DNA of 38,005 nucleotides from Methylophaga lonarensis MPL. GTDB lineage: Bacteria; Pseudomonadota; Gammaproteobacteria; Nitrosococcales; Methylophagaceae. The notes beneath the pieces are model-generated. The model saw nothing but the letters and a program-made list of their open reading frames with translations. It was not told the DNA's origin and searched no databases. The stretch's first letter is position 1. The number at the start of each line of letters is the position of its first letter. The translations under genes were made by a program, and so were the position numbers. The DNA is taken from contig NZ_APHR01000059.1 of the NCBI RefSeq assembly GCF_000349205.1, positions 9 to 38,013 on the forward strand. The letters run 5' to 3'. Positions 28,439 to 36,374 of the stretch are shown here, one piece after another.

Positions 28439-31294
28439 TTGTCAGAAGTTATATTTGCCCCAGGGCAGCGTTGGGTCAGCAACAGTGAAGCTGAATTGGG
28501 ACTGGGTATTGTTAAAGAAGTGAGCGGTCGCAGAATTTCGCTGCTGTTTCCGGCTGCTGCAGAAGAACGCACTTATGCCTCGGACAACGCGCCACTGAGC
28601 CGGGTGATCTACAAAGAGCACGATCAAATCTGCAATCAGGAAGGGATTAAGCTGACAGTAATCGCTCGTCAGGAAATCAATGATTGTCTGATTTATCTTG
28701 CCGTGACTGATGATGGAACCGAGCTGACCCTGCACGAAATGGATTTAGCCAGTGAAGTGCAATTTCGTCAGCCGCAGGATCGACTGTTTGCAGGTCAAAT
28801 CGATAAAAACCGCGAGTTTGATCTGCGTCTGAAAACCTTGGAGCACCATCACAGATTGCAGCAATCAGCATTATTTGGCTTGTCGGGCGGCCGTGTTCAG
28901 TTGCTGCCTCACCAGCTCTATATCGCCAGCCAGGTAGGGCAGCGATATGCGCCACGTGTCTTACTGGCTGATGAAGTCGGTCTTGGAAAGACTATCGAAG
29001 CAGGTTTAATCATGCATCAACTGCTGTTGACCGGACGGGTCAACCGGGTGTTACTGCTGGTGCCTGACAGTCTGCTGCATCAATGGTTGGTGGAAATGCT
29101 GCGGCGCTTCAACCTGCAATTCACAGTGATGGATCAGGAGCGATTCTCAGCACAACGAGAACAAGATGCCGACAGCAATCCTTTCGAAGCATCACAGTTG
29201 ATTCTGGCCAGTGTTACCGAGCTTGCAAATGAAGCTGAAATGCGCGCGGCGGTTGTTGATTGCGACTGGGATATGCTGGTGATTGATGAAGCGCATCATT
29301 TGCAGTGGTCAGCCACGCAAAGCAGTGCCGAGTATTTACTGGCTGAACAGTTGGCCGCAGCAATAGAATCAGTGCTGTTACTTACCGCAACCCCGGAACA
29401 ACTTGGCGTTGCCAGCCATTTTGCCCGATTGAGATTACTGGATCCGCAGCGCTATTTTGATTTGCAGCTTTTTACTGAACAAGAACAGAACTTTCAAACA
29501 CTCAGTGGCTTGCTGCAAAGTCTGGAGGACTGTGAATCAGCAGCAGAGTTTTCGAAAAACACTCAGTTGAATCAATTGCTCGCTGACTACTTTGAGCTAG
29601 GTCAAATCAAGGCATTACAGACAACCGAGGCCTTTGCTGCAGAGAAAAAGAAACTGATTGCCGATGCTCTGGATCGTCATGGTACGGGTCGCTTGCTGTT
29701 TCGTAATACCCGGGACACGGTTTCCGGCTTTCCCGTGCGGATCTGTCATTCATATGCCTTAGCTGCGTTGACGTCTGATGAAGTCGTCACCGATCCGCTG
29801 ATCCTGATTCAGAGTGAGCGTTTGTTGGGCGAGCAGTGGTTAACACAAGATGCGCGGGTTGCCTGGTTGGTTGACTGGCTCAAACAACATCGGCAGGACA
29901 AGGTTTTGCTGATATGTGCTCGCGCTGAGACGGCTATTGAGCTTGAACAATACTTTCGTGTGCAGCATGGCTGCCGAAGTGCGGTTTTTCATGAACAAAT
30001 GACACTGGTTAACCGGGATCGCGCCGCTGCCTATTTTGCAGAAGAAGAGCAGGGTGCTCAGATATTATTCTGCTCCGAAACCGGTAGTGAAGGGCGTAAT
30101 TTTCAGTTCTGTCAGCATCTGGTGATGTTTGATTTGCCATTAAGTGCTGATTTGCTTGAACAGCGTATTGGCCGTCTGGATCGTATCGGTCAGAAAAACG
30201 CGGTACAGATTCATGTGCCTTATCATTCAGGCAGTGCCCAACAACGCTTATTTGACTGGTATCACCAGGGATTAAACGCTTTTGAGCAGGTGGCCACTGC
30301 CGCGAGCAAGGTCAATGAACAATTGGCAGCGCCGCTGACTGAGGCTTTGCTGTCTGCTGATAGCAGCGTATTTGAGCGTCTCTTGCAACAAGCCCGTGAG
30401 ATGAACAACACCCTGACACAACAACTGGGTGACGGACGTAACTGGTTGCTGGAGCGAAATTCTTTTGATGCTGAGATTGCTGCGTCAGTGATTGAAGAAA
30501 TTGAATCAGCATCGCGATCACTGGAACTGGCCGATTACATGGATCATGTATTCAGTGCTTTTGGTGTTGATCAACAAACCCACAGCAGTGACAGCATTAT
30601 CATCATGCCCGGCGATCATATGATCTACCATGATTTTCCGGGATTACCGGAAGATGGTCTGACGGCGACTTTTCATCGTCACAAGGCACTCAGCAGAGAA
30701 GATCTCGCCTTTCTGAGTTGGGAGCATCCGATGGTACTGGGTGCCATGGATCTGGTGATGCACAATGAGTTGGGCAATACCGCTTTTTGCACACTTGCTT
30801 CAGAACGGCTACCTGCCGGAAGCTTGTTGCTTGAAGCCGTATTTGTGATGCGCTGTGCCGCACCACGTCATTTACAGATTGGTCGATATTTGCCTGAAAA
30901 CTATTTGCGTTTACTGATTGATCAGCGCGGACGCAATCACGCAGACAGTCTGGATGCCCAGTCTGTCAGCCAGCGAGCAGGGCGCATTGCCAAAAATACT
31001 GCCCAGCAGCTGGTCAGCCGAGCCAGGACTCAGATTCAGGATCTGATATCTCAAGCGCAGCGAACAGCTGTCGAACAAACACCGCAGTACGTTGAACAGG
31101 CTAAATCGCAAATGCATCAGCAACTTGAATCGGAGTTGCAGCGGATGCAGCAGTTGGCCAGAGTAAACCCGGATATTCGCCAGCAAGAACTGGATTATCT
31201 GGCGCAATCACGCCAGTTACTGGAAGATGCTCTGACAAACAGTCAACTGGTACTCGATGCTATTCGTGTCATCATTGTGACCGAACCATCATGA
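28439..31294 (+). CDS. rapA: RNA polymerase-associated ATP-dependent helicase RapA
   Basis: RapA is a Swi2/Snf2-type translocase that recycles RNA polymerase after transcription. The 951-residue protein (E. coli RapA 968) opens with the tudor-like GQRWVSNSEAELGLGIVKEV. Helicase motifs follow: DEVGLGKT (178-185), LLLVPDSLLHQW, DEAHH at 283-287 (LVIDEAHHL), LTATPEQLG, and motifs V/VI in CSETGSEGRNFQFCQHLVMFDLP and QRIGRLDRIGQ. The long C-terminal spacer/SWI-type domain ends with an antiparallel helical region. The start is probably TTG 28439, because CAGGA precedes it and homology starts there; an ATG at 28355 would add 28 unlike residues. It is divergent from yigZ. Confidence 0.96.
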   Translation: MSEVIFAPGQRWVSNSEAELGLGIVKEVSGRRISLLFPAAAEERTYASDNAPLSRVIYKEHDQICNQEGIKLTVIARQEINDCLIYLAVTDDGTELTLHEMDLASEVQFRQPQDRLFAGQIDKNREFDLRLKTLEHHHRLQQSALFGLSGGRVQLLPHQLYIASQVGQRYAPRVLLADEVGLGKTIEAGLIMHQLLLTGRVNRVLLLVPDSLLHQWLVEMLRRFNLQFTVMDQERFSAQREQDADSNPFEASQLILASVTELANEAEMRAAVVDCDWDMLVIDEAHHLQWSATQSSAEYLLAEQLAAAIESVLLLTATPEQLGVASHFARLRLLDPQRYFDLQLFTEQEQNFQTLSGLLQSLEDCESAAEFSKNTQLNQLLADYFELGQIKALQTTEAFAAEKKKLIADALDRHGTGRLLFRNTRDTVSGFPVRICHSYALAALTSDEVVTDPLILIQSERLLGEQWLTQDARVAWLVDWLKQHRQDKVLLICARAETAIELEQYFRVQHGCRSAVFHEQMTLVNRDRAAAYFAEEEQGAQILFCSETGSEGRNFQFCQHLVMFDLPLSADLLEQRIGRLDRIGQKNAVQIHVPYHSGSAQQRLFDWYHQGLNAFEQVATAASKVNEQLAAPLTEALLSADSSVFERLLQQAREMNNTLTQQLGDGRNWLLERNSFDAEIAASVIEEIESASRSLELADYMDHVFSAFGVDQQTHSSDSIIIMPGDHMIYHDFPGLPEDGLTATFHRHKALSREDLAFLSWEHPMVLGAMDLVMHNELGNTAFCTLASERLPAGSLLLEAVFVMRCAAPRHLQIGRYLPENYLRLLIDQRGRNHADSLDAQSVSQRAGRIAKNTAQQLVSRARTQIQDLISQAQRTAVEQTPQYVEQAKSQMHQQLESELQRMQQLARVNPDIRQQELDYLAQSRQLLEDALTNSQLVLDAIRVIIVTEPS

Positions 31295-31346
31295 TCGGCT
31301 GACAGTCGATAGTGGGTTTATTTCGCCTTTTGCCAAGGATAGTCAA

Positions 31347-32582
31347 TTGACCAAAAAAATTGTCCTGCCTTTACTGATAATTGCTGCAGCGATAGTGGTT
31401 TTCATGCTGATGAAGGCAACGCAAACAGAGCCAAGCTCGCTGGACCGACCTGAACGTGCCTGGCTGGTCAATGCACAGCCTGCCACCTTTGAGACGCTTT
31501 CACCGCAGATCATCCTTTACGGTCGCGTTGAAACACCTCGTATCAGTTCGTTGACCACTGCGGTTGAAGCCTATGTCGAGCAAATTCATGTGCTTGAAGG
31601 GGACAGGGTCCGCGCCGGTGAATTATTGATTGAACTGGATGATTCCGACGTTCGCCTGCTGCAACAACAAGCCCAGGCCGATGTCGATGAAGCACAAAGT
31701 CTCATCACCAGCGAATTACAGCGATATCAGCGTGATCAGCGCATGCTTGAGCATGAGAAATCACTGCTGGCACTTGCTGAAAGAGCTGCCGAGAGGGCCC
31801 GTACCCTCGAACAAAGCCGCTTGGCGGCACAAGTGACTGTCGATGAAGCGTTGGCAAATGTGCAGCGTCAACACCTGACCATCGAACAGCTTGAATATGA
31901 ACTGGCGACACATCCGCAGCGTCTGGCTCAACTCAGTGCCTCGCTAAGACGTGCCGAGGCCATGTACGCAAAAACCCAGCTGGATCTGCAACGCACACAA
32001 ATTACAGCGCCGTTTGATGGCCGAGTCGCCCGACTGGAAGTTTCACAGGGTGACCGGGCACGTGAGGGGCAAAACCTGTTGTCGATTTATGACCTCAGTG
32101 AACTGGAAATCAGAGCCCAGATACCCGGAAGGTTCATCAATACGCTCAGACAATTACTGCATGAGGGATCTCAACCGGAAGCGGTAGCCATTATCGACAA
32201 ACAGTCCTATCCGCTGCGCCTGAATCGTCTGGCAGGTGAAGTTCGTGCAGACACAGGAGGCATAGAAGGCCTGTTTCGTTTTGCCAATGCGGGAGAACAA
32301 GTGTCACTTGGACAGTTTGCCGAATTGCACTTGCAAATGCCGCCGCAACACAATGTGTTGGCTTTACCTTTCAGTGCGCTTTATGGCCTCGACCGGGTTT
32401 ATCGGGTCGTTGATCAGCAAATGCGTTCAGTCAATGTTGAGCGGGTCGGCGAATATCGGGATGCCAACGGCCAGCAAAAAATTCTGGTGCGTAGCCAGGA
32501 AATTGAAGCCGGTGACCAGATTGTTACCACGCAATTACCTAATGCAATCAATGGCCTAAGGGTTAATATTCATGCAGAGTGA
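31347..32582 (+). CDS. RND efflux periplasmic adaptor (membrane-fusion protein)
   Basis: The 411-residue protein is anchored by an N-terminal hydrophobic segment (VLPLLIIAAAIVVFMLM). It has the halves of a lipoyl-like domain around ILYGRVETPRISSLTTAVEAYVEQIHVLEGDRVRAGELLIELDD and APFDGRVARLEVSQGDRAREGQNLLSIYD. An alpha-helical coiled coil sits between them (AQADVDEAQSLITSELQRYQ...), and a beta-barrel and membrane-proximal domain follow. It connects an inner-membrane RND pump to an outer-membrane channel. The start is TTG with AAGGA upstream. It overlaps the pump gene by 11 bases (32572-32582), so the two are translated together. No outer-membrane channel gene is nearby. Confidence 0.93.
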   Translation: MTKKIVLPLLIIAAAIVVFMLMKATQTEPSSLDRPERAWLVNAQPATFETLSPQIILYGRVETPRISSLTTAVEAYVEQIHVLEGDRVRAGELLIELDDSDVRLLQQQAQADVDEAQSLITSELQRYQRDQRMLEHEKSLLALAERAAERARTLEQSRLAAQVTVDEALANVQRQHLTIEQLEYELATHPQRLAQLSASLRRAEAMYAKTQLDLQRTQITAPFDGRVARLEVSQGDRAREGQNLLSIYDLSELEIRAQIPGRFINTLRQLLHEGSQPEAVAIIDKQSYPLRLNRLAGEVRADTGGIEGLFRFANAGEQVSLGQFAELHLQMPPQHNVLALPFSALYGLDRVYRVVDQQMRSVNVERVGEYRDANGQQKILVRSQEIEAGDQIVTTQLPNAINGLRVNIHAE

Positions 32583-35500
32583 CGGTCAAATTCACCGTCG
32601 CGACTTTCTGGGCATATTCGCCCAGCATAAGGTGGCAAGTAACCTGTTGATGGTGTTGATTATTCTGGCGGGCCTTGTCGCGCTGGATCGACTCAACACC
32701 CAGTTTTTTCCGAATTTTGCACTGGATATCGTCAATGTTCGTATTGAATGGCGCGGCGCCAGTGCTGAAGACGTAGAAGACGCAATCACTAACCGGGTTG
32801 AGCAAGAGCTGAGAAGTGTTGATTTTGTCAAAAAGATGACCTCAACATCTTCATATGGCATGTCCTTGATTTCACTTGAGTTTGAACAGGGCACAGACAT
32901 GGGCCGGGCGCTGGATCAAGTCAAGGATCAGGTGGCTCAACTGCGCAATCTGCCAGCAGATTCAGAAATTCCCGATGTGACAATGGTGACTCGCTATGAA
33001 GGCATCGCAAGGTTACTGATCACCAGCGACAGCACGCTTGCTGAATTACGCCCTCTGGTGCATGAGATAGAACAGGATCTGCTCGATAGAGGCATCGCTC
33101 GCGTCAACATCACTGGCTTGCCCGCCGAGGAAATTGCGATTCAGATTGATAGTCGTCAATTGGAAACCCTAGGTTTAACTTTTCAGGACGTTGCCGATCG
33201 CGTTGCTGACTTGAGTCGTGATTTGCCTGCTGGCGAAATCGGTAATGAGGAAACCACTCGTCAACTACGCAGCCTTGAGCAACGTCGAGATGTGCGTAGT
33301 TTTAGCAGTTTGCCGCTGAAATCTGATTTCGAGGGAGGCTTGTTAACGCTTGATGATGTTGCTCAGATAGAACGACGTCCAATGCGCCGACAGACCAGTG
33401 TTTTCTACCAGGGCCGACCTGCTGTTGAAATTGAACTGCAACGAACCGAGAATGCTGATGCGCTGGCATCCGCCAAGATTCTTGAACAATGGATGATAGA
33501 CATTGACGGGCAGCTTCCAGAAACCGTTCAGCTCAAGGTCTACGATGCCAGTTGGCAATTAATTGCCGAACGAATCAACTTGCTGCTGTTTAACGGCTTG
33601 GGCGGTTTACTGCTGGTATTGGCGATATTGTTTTTATTTCTGCATGGCCGTATCGCCATGTGGGTGGCCATCGGCATCCCGGTGTCATTCATGGCCGCAT
33701 TGTCGGTGCTGTATCTGCTCGGTGGCAGTATCAATATGATCAGTCTGTTCGGACTTATCATGGCGCTGGGCATTATCGTTGATGATGCCATCGTGGTGGG
33801 CGAGGATGCCTTTACCCATTATCAGCGTGGCGAACCACCGCTTAAAGCCGCTGAAGGCGGTGCAAGACGCATGCTGGCGCCCATTTTTTCATCATCACTG
33901 ACCACGATTTCATCATTTATCCCTTTGATGCTGATAGGCGGCACCATCGGCAATATCCTGTTTGATATCCCGTTTGTTGTGGTGTGTGTCATTGTGGCCT
34001 CACTGGTGGAATGCTTTTTGATTTTACCGGGCCATTTACGACACAGTTTTCAGCATATGCATCATGCGGAGCCCTCGGCATTTCGAAAACGACTTGATCG
34101 CGGGTTTGAAACATTGCGTGATGCGATGTTCCGGCCACTGGTTACCGCAGCCGTTCGTCAGCGATGGACCACGATTGCCGGCGCATTGGCCTTGTTGATC
34201 ATGTGTGTTGGCTTATTGGCTTCCGGGCGACTTAGTTTCACCTTTTTCCCTTCACCGGAAGGCACCACTGTTCTAGCTAATGTGCGATTTGTCGCGGGTT
34301 CGCCGCAATCAGAAGTCAAAAAGTTTCTGGAACATCTCAACGAAACACTGGAGACAACCCTGGATGATTTGGGGCATGACATTCTTGATGTTGCTGTGAC
34401 CAGACTTGGCACTGCGGGTACAGCCGGCGGTGGGGCTGCAGCATCAGATGATCGCTTTGGCTCGATTCAGGTTGAACTGGTGTCGCCAGATGCCCGAAAA
34501 GTCAGTAACCGGCAATTTATCAATCATTGGCGAGATTCCATTACGCTTCCGGCAGGTATTGAAACCTTCACCTTATCAGAGCGCAGAGGCGGTCCACCGG
34601 GTTCTGATATTGATATTCGACTGACCGGTGCAGATGCCGACACGCTCAAGGCGGCTGGCCTGGAAATTCAAGATGCTCTTCGCAGTTATCCTGGCGTAAG
34701 TGCGATTGAAGACGATATGCCTTACGGTCAGGAGCAACTGATCTACCGAATCAATGGACAGGGTGAAGTGCTGGGATTAACGGTAGACACTGCAGGCAGA
34801 CAGCTGCGGGCAGCTTTTGATGGCCAGCTAGTGCAGATTTTCCAGGATGGTCGTGATGAAGTTGAGGTAAGGGTCATGTTGCCTGATAGTCAGCGAAATA
34901 CCATGGCGACGCTGGCTGATTTGATGATACGGCTGCCTCAGGGCGGTAGTGTGCCGTTATCAAGCGTGCTGGATTTTGAGTCGCGTCGTGGTTTTGATGT
35001 GCTCAGGCACAGCGAAGGGCAGCTGGCGATTCATGTAACAGCGACCGTCGATGCCAATGTGAATAACAACAATGTGATCATTGCCGATCTGAACGAGACT
35101 TTCATGCCTGAGCTGGCATCACGTTATGGTGTGAATTATGTGTTTGAAGGTCGGGCAGAAGAGCAGGCTGAAACCATGGGGGATATGGGCAAAGGCCTGA
35201 TCATGGCTTTGCTTTTGATCTATCTGATTCTGGCTTGGGTGTTTTCATCCTATGGTTGGCCATTGGTGGTAATGGCGGCCATTCCGTTTGGATTGATAGG
35301 GGCTGTGACCGGTCACTGGTTGTTGGGACTTGATCTCACCATTTTGTCATTGTTCGGAATCTTCGGGCTGTCAGGCATTGTGGTCAACAATGCCATTATT
35401 CTGGTGACGTTCTATCAACAATTACGCGATACCGGCATGGCCAGTGATGAGGCTATCATTGAAGCAGCAGCCTTGCGTCTGAGAGCCGTATTACTGACTT

Positions 35501-35685
35501 CATTGACCACCATTGGCGGACTGACGCCCTTATTGTTTGAAACTTCCCGGCAGGCGCAATTCTTGATTCCGATGGCGGTATCGATCTCATTTGGTCTGAT
35601 GTTTGCGACGGTGCTGGTGTTGCTGGTTATTCCTGCCTTGTTGTCCGTCTATGAAAACAGCATGAACCGGCAAGATCGCGTTTAA
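32572..35685 (+). CDS. RND-family efflux transporter permease
   Basis: The 1037-residue protein has the AcrB/HAE1 layout. There is one N-terminal membrane segment (NLLMVLIILAGLVALDRL), a periplasmic porter loop (GASAEDVEDAITNRVEQEL, TRYEGIARLLITS), a second membrane block, and another large loop. A final membrane block ends in GLMFATVLVLLVIPALLSVYEN. Conserved membrane residues are seen in SLFGLIMALGIIVDDAIVVGEDA (the RND proton-relay aspartates) and FGIFGLSGIVVNNAIILVTF. It uses the proton gradient to export drugs, dyes, lipids or other small molecules; the substrate is unknown. Together with its adaptor it forms a two-gene system that must recruit a TolC-like protein from elsewhere. Confidence 0.95.
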   Translation: MQSDGQIHRRDFLGIFAQHKVASNLLMVLIILAGLVALDRLNTQFFPNFALDIVNVRIEWRGASAEDVEDAITNRVEQELRSVDFVKKMTSTSSYGMSLISLEFEQGTDMGRALDQVKDQVAQLRNLPADSEIPDVTMVTRYEGIARLLITSDSTLAELRPLVHEIEQDLLDRGIARVNITGLPAEEIAIQIDSRQLETLGLTFQDVADRVADLSRDLPAGEIGNEETTRQLRSLEQRRDVRSFSSLPLKSDFEGGLLTLDDVAQIERRPMRRQTSVFYQGRPAVEIELQRTENADALASAKILEQWMIDIDGQLPETVQLKVYDASWQLIAERINLLLFNGLGGLLLVLAILFLFLHGRIAMWVAIGIPVSFMAALSVLYLLGGSINMISLFGLIMALGIIVDDAIVVGEDAFTHYQRGEPPLKAAEGGARRMLAPIFSSSLTTISSFIPLMLIGGTIGNILFDIPFVVVCVIVASLVECFLILPGHLRHSFQHMHHAEPSAFRKRLDRGFETLRDAMFRPLVTAAVRQRWTTIAGALALLIMCVGLLASGRLSFTFFPSPEGTTVLANVRFVAGSPQSEVKKFLEHLNETLETTLDDLGHDILDVAVTRLGTAGTAGGGAAASDDRFGSIQVELVSPDARKVSNRQFINHWRDSITLPAGIETFTLSERRGGPPGSDIDIRLTGADADTLKAAGLEIQDALRSYPGVSAIEDDMPYGQEQLIYRINGQGEVLGLTVDTAGRQLRAAFDGQLVQIFQDGRDEVEVRVMLPDSQRNTMATLADLMIRLPQGGSVPLSSVLDFESRRGFDVLRHSEGQLAIHVTATVDANVNNNNVIIADLNETFMPELASRYGVNYVFEGRAEEQAETMGDMGKGLIMALLLIYLILAWVFSSYGWPLVVMAAIPFGLIGAVTGHWLLGLDLTILSLFGIFGLSGIVVNNAIILVTFYQQLRDTGMASDEAIIEAAALRLRAVLLTSLTTIGGLTPLLFETSRQAQFLIPMAVSISFGLMFATVLVLLVIPALLSVYENSMNRQDRV

Positions 35686-35700
35686 GCTCGGCCTGAAAGG

Positions 35701-36372
35701 CTATTCAGCAAGTTGCTGTTTGAGTCGACGCGTCACCTCATCCCATAGTGACAATCTGGAAGCATCACCGACCCGGTTATCGCGTGCACCAGCCAGATAC
35801 AACCCACTGCCATTAAAGCTGTACACCGGCACCAAATCCTGCCGTTTGTTGGCCGGTTTGATTTCGGTAATCAGATTATCAAGTACCAAGGGTATCGCCC
35901 GACGATTTTCAAAGTAGGTCAATACCATGTGGGCCTGATTGATTTCAGTGGCCTTAACGTAGGTGATACGCAGTTTTGAGTCATCCATGCCCAGCTGGAG
36001 CAGGGTGAAATATTTGGCGATAGCATAGTCTTCACAATCACCCGCACCCACTGCCAGCGTCTCAACCGGCGTGGCCCAATAATCCTCGACATCCCACAGG
36101 TCAATGTCATCCATAAACAGCACCCGACTGTTAAAGAAGTCATTGACCAGCGTCAGCTTGTCCTTGTCATCAAGCGCATGATTGGCAGGATCGCTCATTA
36201 AATCCTGCCAATCTTCCAAACGCTCACGTGCACGTGGGTTGTATTCAACTTCTATCCGGTTGAGCAGTCGATCAGAGAGCTGTAATTCGGCAATCAGTGG
36301 CCCTGTCAGCAGCAGACTGCTGACGATTAGAAATACACCAAACAATTGGCTTAAAGGCCGACTTTTTAACAT
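35701..36372 (-). CDS. lapG: Periplasmic biofilm protease LapG (transglutaminase-like)
   Basis: LapG cleaves the large adhesin (LapA in Pseudomonas) from the cell surface when cyclic-di-GMP is low. The 223-residue protein has an N-terminal export segment (FGVFLIVSSLLLTGPLIAELQ). The BTLCP catalytic triad is visible as C113 in AGDCEDYAIAK, H148 in NQAHMVLTY and D165 in PLVLDN. D112, E114 and D115 around the cysteine match the calcium-binding residues known in LapG. It follows lapD after two bases, so they form an operon. Inhibition by LapD is known for the family. No large repeat adhesin gene is in the window. Confidence 0.93.
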   Translation of the reverse strand: MLKSRPLSQLFGVFLIVSSLLLTGPLIAELQLSDRLLNRIEVEYNPRARERLEDWQDLMSDPANHALDDKDKLTLVNDFFNSRVLFMDDIDLWDVEDYWATPVETLAVGAGDCEDYAIAKYFTLLQLGMDDSKLRITYVKATEINQAHMVLTYFENRRAIPLVLDNLITEIKPANKRQDLVPVYSFNGSGLYLAGARDNRVGDASRLSLWDEVTRRLKQQLAE

Positions 36373-36374
36373 TA

